Assembly (NCBI GenBank): GCA_001661245.1
Contig: KV454014.1
Coordinates: 1,246,691 to 1,310,690 of the forward strand
DNA: 64,000 nt
Direction of reading: 5' to 3'
From: Pachysolen tannophilus NRRL Y-2460
Lineage: Eukaryota > Ascomycota > Pichiomycetes > Alaninales > Pachysolenaceae
Of this stretch, positions 29,282 through 38,442 are shown in pieces. Position 1 is the stretch's first letter. Each line of letters begins with the position of its first letter. A program made the position numbers and the translations under genes. Under the pieces are notes generated by a model. It was not told the origin of the DNA, made no database searches, and saw only the letters and a list, made by a program, of their open reading frames with translations.

Positions 29282-29480
29282 CTTAACAACAGCACGAGAT
29301 GTTTTTTAACACAATAAATTACTTATAGCTAGCTTAGTGGATTGATGATTTAATGGATGATAGGTTGGTGACTCTGGGCCAAAAACCGTAGGAGGCTTAC
29401 TGTCTTTTTGTAAAGGTTTTTAAAGGGAGTTTCCGCCAATTATATTATAAAAGTTGCACGTGGGGTCCAATTTGTATGTT

Positions 29481-29518
<38 letters not shown>

Positions 29519-29828
29519 CTTCCGTCTCGTTTTGGTGGACATGTTGATCCGTATTCAGGTAAAGAAAAGGTTAGGGAAAATATCAGAAACCGAAGAAGAA
29601 GCTCTCTCTCTCATTTTTTGTTAGGGGGAAAAAAAAATTTCAATAGATCAATTATTATATATATAAATATATATATCTGTTGATATATGTATATATATGG
29701 AGAGATAGAAAAATTTCTATATCTATCTATATATATATCTGTATATATATATATATATATATGTATGAGTAAGCAGTTTTATCTGTAAATTATATCCCAT
29801 ATACATATATATATTATATATATAAATA
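29282..29828 (+). promoter_or_regulatory. PHO81 promoter with a Pho4-type E-box
   Basis: CACGTGGG lies at 29457-29464, about 365 bp upstream of the PHO81 ATG. This is the high-affinity Pho4 core plus flank, and S. cerevisiae PHO81 is a Pho4 target. A T-tract of about 31 at 29484-29514 adjoins it, as expected for a nucleosome-poor promoter. The proximal 180 bp is mostly TA repeats. Confidence 0.6.
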
Positions 29829-32800
29829 ATGAAATTTGGTAAATATTTGGCTGCTAGGCAATTAGAATTTCCAGAGTATTCAGGACAATTCATAAATTAT
29901 AAAGCTTTAAAAAAATTAATTAATTCATTGGCGCTTCCTTCACATTTTAATGATAGTAATCTTGATCAAGAATCAATTTTAAAAGAGAAAAAAGGTTCAT
30001 TTTTTTTTAAACTTGAAAGAGAATTAGAAAAAGTTAATTCATTTTATCTTGAAAAAGAATCTGAATTAAGAATAAGATTAGATATATTAATTGAAAAAAA
30101 ACAAAAAGCATTATTACAAGGTAGATTAGATAATAATAAAAATTCAATTGCTTATCTTTCATTATATGATGGATTTAAAAAATTTAGTAAAGATTTAGAT
30201 AGATTAGAACAATTTGTTGAATTAAATGAAATTGGATTCACAAAAGTTTTAAAAAAATGGGATAAAAGATCAAAATCTCATACAAAAGAATTATATTTAA
30301 CTACAGCGGTTAATGTTCAACCTGTTTTCCATAGAAATGAAATTATTGAATTAAGTGATTTAGTTGCTAATAATTTATTAGAATTAGAAGCTAAAGCAGA
30401 AGGTGATAATATTATAAGATATTCTAGAGATATTGAAAATGTTAAAAAAATTGGTAATACAAGTAGTGGTGCTAGTGGTGATGAAGCAACATCCGAAGAT
30501 AATAGACATAATTTAAGTGATAGGGAAATCGATGATTTATATTCCGAATATGTTACTGTTATAACTCAATTACAACAAATGCAACAACAGCAATATGGTC
30601 TTGATTATTCATCTTTAAATAATTTTTATAATAATGTAAGCAAAATTGATGATATAAAAATTTCGAAAATTTTCTTATTATCAGCTTCAAATTATAAGAT
30701 TCATGATGATTTATTACAAGATTTTTATAATCGTTTTGCTAATAAGATTGATTTATCAATAGTTGATGATTTAAATGGAAGAAATTTTTTACATGAATCT
30801 TCATTATGTAAAACTAATAATATGAGAATTTTCTTGATACAATTATGTTTACAAAATGAAAAATTAGATCCAACAATAAAAGATATTTCAGGTAAAACTG
30901 CATTACATTATTCATCAGAAATTGGTAGAGATGATATTTTGAAATTATTAATTGAAAATACTCCTCATTCAGAATTGGATTCATTAGATAATGATTCAAT
31001 GACCCCATTATTGTTGGCAATAATAAATAATAAAATTCTGTGTTTGAAATTATTATTAGATAATGGTGCAAATCCATTACCTTTACAAGATGATATTAGA
31101 CCAAAATATTTACCCTTAAACGTTGCTTGTAAAATAGGAAATTTAGAAATAGTTGAATTATTATTAAATCATACGAATAATCAAGATCATATTTTTCAAC
31201 CAAATGCTGAAGGTTTGTTACCATTACATATAGTTGCAAATTTTGGACATCATCAATTAATACCTATATTAATAAAATATGGTGCAAAAATAAATCAATT
31301 GGATAAATTAAATAAATGGGCTCCAATTTTTTATAGTGCTACAGAAGGTCATAGTCAAACTACTTTAAAATTAGTTGAATATGGTGCTAATTTTAATTTA
31401 AAAGATGAAGAAGGTTTAAAACCATTATATTATGCTGCATGGGAAGGTCATGTGGGAGTTTTAAATGTTCTTCTTGATGCTCTGAAAAAGGAAAAACTAA
31501 AGGCTGAAAAGGCATCTGCAAAGCCAACAGAACCAGAAACATCATTAATTCATGATAGAGGCCAACTGTCGGTTCCTCCTCCTGTTTTAAAATTTAATGA
31601 GAGTAACATTAATAATATTGAATTAATACCGGACTTATCATTACCTCCTCCAATTATTCCTGTCAGGAAGTATGGTCATAATTTCTTAGAAAAAAAGATT
31701 TTCCTAAAGTTGAATTTCTATACTGGACGAGATTCAATTAAATTATATAAAAATCAATTTCTTTCATCAATACCAGGTAGAGTAACTATCAATTGTGCTC
31801 AAAATGATATAATTCCAAGAAACTTATTATTACCAATACTTGATATTGATAAAACTATAACTTTCCAAATTGATTCATTGAAAAATTTCCAGATTGACTT
31901 TGAATTATATCCAACTTTTGGTACAAGATTAATAGCAAAGACAACATTATTGTCTGTTATGTTCAATGATAATGAATCTAGATCTTGTTTCAGTGATATT
32001 AATGACAATGTAAATCTTGTTGGAGACTTAGTTTTACCATTATTTGATATCAGACTTAAGAATTTAGGTGACTTGAGATTTAACTATCAAATTATTTATC
32101 CGTATTCTGGTATTCCATTAGAAATTAGTGAATATGATACATATTGGAAATCAACTAACAATAACAGCGAACTTGACCATTCAAATAATGATAAGGCTAT
32201 ATCGGTTACAACAACTAAGAGGTCTTTTTCATTTGTTACAGCATCATCATTATCAGGTGAATATTATAGAATATTTATTTGTATGTTGAATGATGGTACA
32301 CCAATAGTTTGCCCTGATTGGAGGATTGATGTAGGAAATGGGTTGAAAATTCCAATTTCGAACTTGACCTTGAGTCAATTAAATAATATAGTTGGTGATG
32401 TTTCAAATTTAATCAATGAATCATTAACAGGTAATAACAACAAGAATTTATTGAGCAGAATTTATACACCTTTAGATTTATTTCTAGAGAAAATTCCAAT
32501 TAATATTTCATTAGATTTAGAAATATTTTATCCAACTTTATATGAATCAAATTATTCAAATTTACAAATTGCTAAAAATGCAGTTGGATTAAATAACAAT
32601 TTGAACAAATACATCGATTCTATACTTTCAATTGTGTTTGAACATGTTAGATCAAGTTCTTCCACTAAAAATAGATCTAGATCTTTAGTTTTTTCATCAA
32701 GCAATTCAATTGTATGCACGATTTTGAATTGGAAACAACCAAATTATCCCGTTTTCTATATAATGAATGGTATTAAAGTTGATAATGACAGTAGTAGTAA

Positions 32801-33353
32801 TAACACTTTTAAGAAAACAACTGCAAACGGATTTGAAGTATTAGAAGAAAATTGTCTTAATAAAATTAAGGAAAAAATAGTGAGAAAGAATCTTAGTAAT
32901 ATGTTATCAGTCAATTCATCTTCCTCATCATCAGCATTATTAGAAGAGCATTTATCATCTTTACAAAGTCAACAAATGAATATAGAAAATATCGATAGCA
33001 TTAACAAAAACTCAAATATTTATAATAATGAACTTTTAACCCAAGATTCCATAACTAGATCTGTAAAGTTAAGCACAAATTTTGCAGTTATGAATAATTT
33101 ATTAGGTATAATAATTCCAAGTAAATTAATTAAAGTTTGTCCCGAATTGATCAAAAATATAAGATTAAGAGGACTAATTTTAGTCTCTTCCAATGATATC
33201 AGCGACCAAGATGCAGACACAGACTTAGATGAAGTCGATGACGACACAAAGATGGATATCGATGGCAACATTGCCAGAATTGGAGAAAATGACGATGTTA
33301 ATGGATTAAAATTTAACGGTATTTTAAGTTTTAAAGATGCTATAGATATGTGA
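29829..33353 (+). CDS. PHO81: Pho81, SPX-ankyrin CDK inhibitor of the phosphate pathway
   Basis: 1174 residues, close to S. cerevisiae Pho81 (1178). The SPX domain is at about 1-165 (MKFGKYLAARQLEFPEYSGQFINYKALKK, LDRLEQFVELNEIGFTKVLKKWDKRSK). Ankyrin repeats run from about 315 to 560 (GRNFLHESSLC, GKTALHYSSEIG, MTPLLLAIINNK, LLPLHIVANFG, KWAPIFYSATEG, GLKPLYYAAWEG). The C-terminal half corresponds to the degenerate glycerophosphodiesterase-like region. Pho81 inhibits Pho80-Pho85 when inositol pyrophosphate signalling reports low phosphate. In one ankyrin repeat a CTG codon occupies the polar position after NNKI, where leucine would be unusual. An acidic stretch near 1130-1160 precedes the end. 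Confidence 0.95.
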   Translation: MKFGKYLAARQLEFPEYSGQFINYKALKKLINSLALPSHFNDSNLDQESILKEKKGSFFFKLERELEKVNSFYLEKESELRIRLDILIEKKQKALLQGRLDNNKNSIAYLSLYDGFKKFSKDLDRLEQFVELNEIGFTKVLKKWDKRSKSHTKELYLTTAVNVQPVFHRNEIIELSDLVANNLLELEAKAEGDNIIRYSRDIENVKKIGNTSSGASGDEATSEDNRHNLSDREIDDLYSEYVTVITQLQQMQQQQYGLDYSSLNNFYNNVSKIDDIKISKIFLLSASNYKIHDDLLQDFYNRFANKIDLSIVDDLNGRNFLHESSLCKTNNMRIFLIQLCLQNEKLDPTIKDISGKTALHYSSEIGRDDILKLLIENTPHSELDSLDNDSMTPLLLAIINNKILCLKLLLDNGANPLPLQDDIRPKYLPLNVACKIGNLEIVELLLNHTNNQDHIFQPNAEGLLPLHIVANFGHHQLIPILIKYGAKINQLDKLNKWAPIFYSATEGHSQTTLKLVEYGANFNLKDEEGLKPLYYAAWEGHVGVLNVLLDALKKEKLKAEKASAKPTEPETSLIHDRGQLSVPPPVLKFNESNINNIELIPDLSLPPPIIPVRKYGHNFLEKKIFLKLNFYTGRDSIKLYKNQFLSSIPGRVTINCAQNDIIPRNLLLPILDIDKTITFQIDSLKNFQIDFELYPTFGTRLIAKTTLLSVMFNDNESRSCFSDINDNVNLVGDLVLPLFDIRLKNLGDLRFNYQIIYPYSGIPLEISEYDTYWKSTNNNSELDHSNNDKAISVTTTKRSFSFVTASSLSGEYYRIFICMLNDGTPIVCPDWRIDVGNGLKIPISNLTLSQLNNIVGDVSNLINESLTGNNNKNLLSRIYTPLDLFLEKIPINISLDLEIFYPTLYESNYSNLQIAKNAVGLNNNLNKYIDSILSIVFEHVRSSSSTKNRSRSLVFSSSNSIVCTILNWKQPNYPVFYIMNGIKVDNDSSSNNTFKKTTANGFEVLEENCLNKIKEKIVRKNLSNMLSVNSSSSSSALLEEHLSSLQSQQMNIENIDSINKNSNIYNNELLTQDSITRSVKLSTNFAVMNNLLGIIIPSKLIKVCPELIKNIRLRGLILVSSNDISDQDADTDLDEVDDDTKMDIDGNIARIGENDDVNGLKFNGILSFKDAIDM

Positions 33354-33690
33354 TTTTATTTTTATTTTATTTTACTTTACTTTATTTTAAATTCTTTTTT
33401 TTTTTCTTTTTTTTTATTCACTTTTTATCTAGTTTTAATTTTTCATCTCTTACTGATGCTCTTTTTATTTGCTGTTTCTTAATTAATTCCATGTAAATAG
33501 GATTGTTTATATATATATATATATATAATGCACATGTACGAGAATCGAATTTAGACTGTTTTTTTTTTTTAAGCGGACATTACCCGATGATCTATATGAT
33601 GTGAAGATCTTTTTGTATTTCTTAAATTACTTTGGTTGATTTGAAATTTTCCATTTTGCTTTTCATTTTCAATTTTTGTTTGGGTCACAA
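33354..33690. other. Short intergenic region
   Basis: T-rich 3' flank of PHO81, a short TA repeat near 33511-33527, and the upstream region of the dehydrogenase gene. Nothing else is recognised. Confidence 0.45.
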
Positions 33691-34731
33691 ATGAACAAGT
33701 ACGATGCTGTTGTTGTATCTGATTATATATCTATAGATTTGGTTATTTCAGTATTGTTAAAAACATATTTTAATCCCCTTTATACGTGGTTTTTTAATTT
33801 AATATTTTATTTCATAACAAGACAAGAATTAATAATTTTTCTTTGGTTACCTATTATAATAGATGTGATATATTTGATATTGAATTTGAATGATTATTTT
33901 AAATTGAAGCTTTTTGGGAGTTGTAAATTAGAGAAAAATGACAATATTTTAATTACTGGAGGAAGTAGAGGGTTAGGTTTTAAAATTGTACAAAATTTAG
34001 TGAAAACAAAGTTATATCAAAATCTTATAATATTGGATATTAAAAATTTAAATTTTGAACCTGAGTATATGGTGAAAAATAATATTCATTATTATTATTG
34101 TAATTTGAATAATGTTGATGAAGTTTCACAATTAGTTGATAAGATTTTGATAAAATATCAAGAGATTAATTTATTAATAAATAATGCTGGAATAAAAGAA
34201 GATAGTGGTACAGGATTTTTAAATTTAAAATTAAATAAATTTGATGAATTGATTAATACAAATTTAAAATCTCATTTTATAATATTACAAAAAATAATAT
34301 CTAATTCTATTAAGAATAATACAAAGTTGTATGTTTTAACAATATCTTCAATATTAGCATTTATAAGTCCCAGTAATTTATCAATTTATTCATCAACAAA
34401 ATCTTCATTATTATTATTAATTGAATCATTATTTTATGAATTTTATTATAAAGAAAATTTGAAATTTTTAGTAATCTTACCGGGGCAATTAGATACTCCA
34501 ATGTTTAAAAATAAAATTAGAAAAAATTCATTTAAGAAACAATTTTTATCACCAATTATTGAAAGTAATAAATTAAGTTTAAAAATTATTCAGCTCTTGG
34601 AACAAGGTAATACAGGTTGGTATTTTTATCCATTTTACTGTAATTTCATACCTTTATTAAAGATGTTACCACTTACAATTTATCATTTTCTAAGATTATT
34701 CAGTGAAATGGATAAAGAAATTTTTGAATAA
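33691..34731 (+). CDS. Membrane-associated short-chain dehydrogenase/reductase
   Basis: 346 residues from ATG 33691; the frame also extends five codons upstream to a TTG, which I do not use. Two hydrophobic stretches at about 25-70 suggest membrane attachment. The Rossmann SDR core follows: cofactor motif TGGSRGLG at about 89-96, NNAG at about 168, catalytic Ser in LTISSIL and YSSTK as the YxxxK motif. The arrangement (N-terminal membrane segment then classical SDR) is like the SDR16C/RDH and YDL114W-type enzymes. Substrate cannot be read from the sequence. The gene is convergent with SPC2, with 38 bp between stops. Confidence 0.8.
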   Translation: MNKYDAVVVSDYISIDLVISVLLKTYFNPLYTWFFNLIFYFITRQELIIFLWLPIIIDVIYLILNLNDYFKLKLFGSCKLEKNDNILITGGSRGLGFKIVQNLVKTKLYQNLIILDIKNLNFEPEYMVKNNIHYYYCNLNNVDEVSQLVDKILIKYQEINLLINNAGIKEDSGTGFLNLKLNKFDELINTNLKSHFIILQKIISNSIKNNTKLYVLTISSILAFISPSNLSIYSSTKSSLLLLIESLFYEFYYKENLKFLVILPGQLDTPMFKNKIRKNSFKKQFLSPIIESNKLSLKIIQLLEQGNTGWYFYPFYCNFIPLLKMLPLTIYHFLRLFSEMDKEIFE

Positions 34732-34769
34732 ATTTTTGTTAAAAAAATATATATATACATATATATATA

Positions 34770-35324
34770 TTAATTTTTCTTTTTATTTAATACTTCAATA
34801 TAGTCATCATTTAAAAATTTTTTAAATAAATCATAATTTAAAAACCCAGTTTCTTCATATAATTCGGTAAATGGTTTACTACTTACTTTTTTATCTTTAT
34901 CATTTAAAGTAATTGTAATTTTATAAGTTGGTGGAATATTTTTTTTTTCAACTATAGTAGCTACTGTAATTTTATCACCTGTAATTTCATTCTTCCCCAT
35001 ATATTTAATATTATGTTCAACAAATTTAATATAAATCCAATTAATACCACTAATAACGTAAAAACTTGCAATAACATAAATCATATACCAATAATATTCT
35101 TCATTCTTAAAATCATTCTTAAATTTTTTTTCTAAATAAAATAATAACAGAGAAAGAAATATTGAAGTATATGTTAATGCTAACCTTATATCAATTACAT
35201 GGAAATCTTGAGAATATCCAATAGATTCAAAAAAATTAGACAAATTATCATCACAATTTGTTTTCAAATCATAAACAGAATTCAAATTGATCTTCTTCTG
35301 TCCTTCAACCATCTTAGAACTCAT
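34770..35324 (-). CDS. SPC2: Spc2, signal peptidase complex subunit (SPC25 family)
   Basis: 184 residues from ATG 35324; the frame is open four codons further to a TTG. S. cerevisiae Spc2 is 178. There are two transmembrane helices (about 50-72 and 80-100; LTYTSIFLSLLLFYLEKKF, YWYMIYVIASFYVISGINWIY) with a short cytosolic N-terminus and a C-terminal soluble domain containing YKITITLND and TELYEETGFLNYDLFKKFL. Spc2 is a non-catalytic subunit of the ER signal peptidase and links it to the Sec61 translocon. Confidence 0.82.
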   Translation of the reverse strand: MSSKMVEGQKKINLNSVYDLKTNCDDNLSNFFESIGYSQDFHVIDIRLALTYTSIFLSLLLFYLEKKFKNDFKNEEYYWYMIYVIASFYVISGINWIYIKFVEHNIKYMGKNEITGDKITVATIVEKKNIPPTYKITITLNDKDKKVSSKPFTELYEETGFLNYDLFKKFLNDDYIEVLNKKKN

Positions 35325-35523
35325 ATTCACCACCAATTCCGGTATTATTAATTAATTAACAACGTTTTCATCATCAACCGTATATAAAAGAAAAGTTTAA
35401 AAAATTAAAAAAAAAATAAAAAAATTAAAAAAAAAAATAATATAAATAAAGTGTTTTGCCACGAATAGGATATTTGTATATTTATTTAATATACAAGCAG
35501 CAATTAATTTATCATTAATTATA

Positions 35524-35562
35524 ATGGTAAGTTATTGTTTGTGTTATTCATCATTTCATTAG
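35524..35562 (+). promoter_or_regulatory. Upstream ORF in the MAG2-type leader
   Basis: ATG at 35524 opens a 12-codon frame (MVSYCLCYSSFH) ending in TAG at 35560-35562, 40 bp before the main ATG. The ATG is followed by GTAAGT, so a splice donor right after ATG was considered, but no acceptor gives an open frame. Whether the leader includes it is unknown. Confidence 0.35.
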
Positions 35563-35601
35563 GCATAGGAACATTTGTTTGCATTCGGTGCTTTTGTTTA
35601 A

Positions 35602-37998
35602 ATGGACAATCAAGGATCATTCAGTAATAGCAATTTATCATCACCTAGTAGTACTAGTATGAGTAATAACGGGAATAGCATTATCAATAATACTAAAGTC
35701 AGCACGACACAGTCATTTGCTTCATCTAAGAAAGATCAGTTGAACCCATCTAATAGTGTTGGTAGTAACGGTAGCAATACCGGTAGTGGTAACTTTAGTG
35801 GTAATTTTAGTGGTGGTTTTAGCGGTAGCGGTAGTGGTAGTGGTAGTTCCGGTGGGTCTTTATCATTTAACCAGTCTTTGAAAAATAAGGGTAAAAATTC
35901 TTCAAAAATGAGTACTCTGAAACTGTCTCGTAAAAGAGAAGCCAACTCTAGTAGTAAAAGAGGAAATAAGTTATCTAGAGATGAAGTTTTCGATTTGAAT
36001 CTAGATGATCATGTTATATCTAATGGCGGTAGCTCAAAGGGTAAAGGTAGAAAAGGTCAGATATCAATTAACCACTTGATGCAATTTTCATATAGTGATG
36101 ACCATTCCACAGAGCATAATATCGATGGTATTCATAAACGAAGACCAAATAATAAGAATTTTAAAAGGAAAAACTCATCAAACATTCATTTAACAGGAAA
36201 ACATTATATAAACGTGAATTATAAATTTGTTGTTGATCATAGAGGTGATTTTAGACCACAATTACTTGATCCAAATTTACCCATAGATAATAACAATATA
36301 TTGAGAGTAATAATACCGAAAAATGATACTCAATGTCCAATATGTCTTTCTGAAAACATTATTGCACCTAGAATGGTTTCATGTGGTCATTGTTTTTGTC
36401 TTAGTTGTCTTTTGAGGTATCTAGATAGTGAAGATCCAATTCCCCCAAAATCTAATGAAATTAATCTGAAACAGAAAAAGAAAGAATGTCCTCTTTGTGC
36501 AAATAGAATTAAAAAAGATGAAATTTTACCTGTACTTATAAATCCTATAGATGAAAGGTTTGAAATTCCTAAAAGTGGTGAAGATGTCATCTTGCAATTG
36601 ATGTATCGTCCCATAAATAAAATCTTGACATTACCATATCAGTTGAAATTAAGAAATAAAAATTTATACGGTGGGAACATTCCATGGTTTAATTCAAATT
36701 CCAGTAACACAATGAATAATCATAATAATAATGACTTAGAATTAACAGATGTTTCGGATTTATTCCAATATTCAAGAATAATGAAAGCAGGCTTGAATTT
36801 TATTATTGAGAATTATGAGCGTGAAATAATCGATATCAAGAGACAATATGAAGAAGATAAACTGTTATTTGATGATGATGGCATATATGCACAAAAGGCA
36901 ATAAAGCAAATTGAAGGCTTGATAGAGGATAGCAAAATATCATTTCTTAATGACTCCATAGATAGTGTTTCATTGGGAAGTAACGGTACAACTTTTAATA
37001 GCACTAGTGATGAACTTGGCAAGTCAGATTATGAGCAACAAAAGACTTTAGAAGATCTTTCTATAATACAATCAGAACAACATGAATTTGATGATTCTAA
37101 TACATATTTCTTTTACGAGACGTCATTCAATTCAAAAATCAAGTTTTTCACTTCTCAATTGGATAACAAAATATTGAAAACATTATATGGACAATATTCT
37201 CTTCTTCCTATATGTTTAAAAATGAGAATTGAAAATATCTTGTATGATTATATTGTTGACGAAGAATTGATTAAAAAATTTAAATTTTTAAGCTACTTAC
37301 CATTAGGTACAGAAATTGCATTTTTAGAATTAGATTGGTTTGAAAGAGACAATGGAGGCAAAACAGAATTTAAAAGGACAAAAAATGAAAGAAAATTACT
37401 GTTACCACTTGAAATATCTAAAATTTTCGGTAAAGAATTAATTTCTAGATCTAATAAGACAAGATCAAAAAATTTTAAAGAAGAAAGTTTAAAGAAAAAA
37501 TATGAAAAAGAATTAGAGATAAAAACTAGAAATTTCTTTGCTAATGAAAATAATAATGATTTGCATTATTATACTTCTATAAGTGATGGTTCTTCTTATA
37601 ACAATTATAACAGTTATAATAGTCTAATGGCTGATGATCATTACAATGAAGAAGTTGATTATGATGTTTTTTTGCCTCCTCTAACATCATCTGAAGCAGA
37701 TCAAGATAAACACGATAAACAAGATATACATCAAGATGAAGTAGATAATGAACATGAACAAGAATATGAACGAGACAAAGAACAAAACACGACTTACGAA
37801 ACCACAGTATGGGGTACCAAGATTGCCAAAATCAAAGACGATACCCAAGACTTGCAGAAAGACAATCATGATGATGGCATGGATCTCTATTTTGAAGAAT
37901 TACTAAGACAATCAAAGGAAAAAAAAGAATTAAAAAATAACAAGAAAAAGGGTAAAAAAAAATTAGTTTTATTAAGCAGCAATGGTAGATCAGCCTGA
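35602..37998 (+). CDS. MAG2: Mag2/RNF10-type RING-finger protein
   Basis: 798 residues from ATG 35602. The N-terminus is Ser/Asn/Gly-rich with a GSGS repeat. A conserved stretch KHYINVNYKFVVDHRGDF at about 200 precedes a C3HC4 RING at about 244-300 (CPICLSENIIAPRMVSCGHCFCLSCLLRYLD ... CPLCANRI) with a roughly 20-residue insert before the last cysteine pair. Downstream are FFYETSFNSKIKFFTSQLDNKILKTLYGQY and YLPLGTEIAFLELDW, characteristic of the RNF10/Mag2 family. The C-terminus is charged with a KKKGKKK patch. In yeast and human, family members ubiquitinate 40S ribosomal proteins on stalled initiating ribosomes. A 12-codon upstream ORF precedes it. Confidence 0.82.
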   Translation: MDNQGSFSNSNLSSPSSTSMSNNGNSIINNTKVSTTQSFASSKKDQLNPSNSVGSNGSNTGSGNFSGNFSGGFSGSGSGSGSSGGSLSFNQSLKNKGKNSSKMSTLKLSRKREANSSSKRGNKLSRDEVFDLNLDDHVISNGGSSKGKGRKGQISINHLMQFSYSDDHSTEHNIDGIHKRRPNNKNFKRKNSSNIHLTGKHYINVNYKFVVDHRGDFRPQLLDPNLPIDNNNILRVIIPKNDTQCPICLSENIIAPRMVSCGHCFCLSCLLRYLDSEDPIPPKSNEINLKQKKKECPLCANRIKKDEILPVLINPIDERFEIPKSGEDVILQLMYRPINKILTLPYQLKLRNKNLYGGNIPWFNSNSSNTMNNHNNNDLELTDVSDLFQYSRIMKAGLNFIIENYEREIIDIKRQYEEDKLLFDDDGIYAQKAIKQIEGLIEDSKISFLNDSIDSVSLGSNGTTFNSTSDELGKSDYEQQKTLEDLSIIQSEQHEFDDSNTYFFYETSFNSKIKFFTSQLDNKILKTLYGQYSLLPICLKMRIENILYDYIVDEELIKKFKFLSYLPLGTEIAFLELDWFERDNGGKTEFKRTKNERKLLLPLEISKIFGKELISRSNKTRSKNFKEESLKKKYEKELEIKTRNFFANENNNDLHYYTSISDGSSYNNYNSYNSLMADDHYNEEVDYDVFLPPLTSSEADQDKHDKQDIHQDEVDNEHEQEYERDKEQNTTYETTVWGTKIAKIKDDTQDLQKDNHDDGMDLYFEELLRQSKEKKELKNNKKKGKKKLVLLSSNGRSA

Positions 37999-38442
37999 TA
38001 AAAAATAAATTCATTCTTATATAGTTGATGCATTTTTTTGTATTTTATTTTACAATTCATTTGATTCCGATATCCATAAACTAGATAGAAGATGAGAAGC
38101 TACATCTAATCTCATCTCATCTCATCTCATCTTGTATTTATTTAATAGAATTGAAGACAGTAGTGGCTAATTATTAAATGCTCGACTTGGAACTGCACGT
38201 AGTATTTTTTATTTCTATTGGTATAATAAGAATCACCCTCTAAGCCAAGGAACTGATCTCTATATAATTATCGATAATACCAATTTGAATCATTGATCTT
38301 TGGCGTCCTGCAAATAAGTCATTGAGTTGACGATCAAAAGGGAAGTGAAAGGAAAAGTAATGGTTATAAAAGAAATTATTTAAAAATTGAGCTTAAAAAG
38401 TTAAAAAGTGGGAAAAAAAAGGGATATTGAAATCTGGAGAAT
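37999..38442. other. Intergenic region with a TCTCA repeat
   Basis: A pentanucleotide repeat ATCTCATCTCATCTCATCTC lies at about 38108-38132. The rest is the 3' flank of the RING gene and the promoter of the next gene. No other feature is seen. Confidence 0.5.

Noticed and set aside
29320-29400. tRNA-like A-box (TAGCTTAGTGGA) near 29331
   Set aside because: No B-box (GGTTCGANTCC) at the right distance and no cloverleaf.
33676-33690. Upstream TTG starts (here and at PRO1, SPC2, TAF12, MDM12, EBP2, PPT1-type)
   Set aside because: In-frame ATG codons shortly downstream match family N-termini; non-ATG starts are rare in yeast nuclear genes.
35521-35601. ATG followed by GTAAGT as a start-codon intron of the MAG2-type gene
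   Set aside because: No acceptor downstream gives an open frame with the main ORF; treated as a small upstream ORF.
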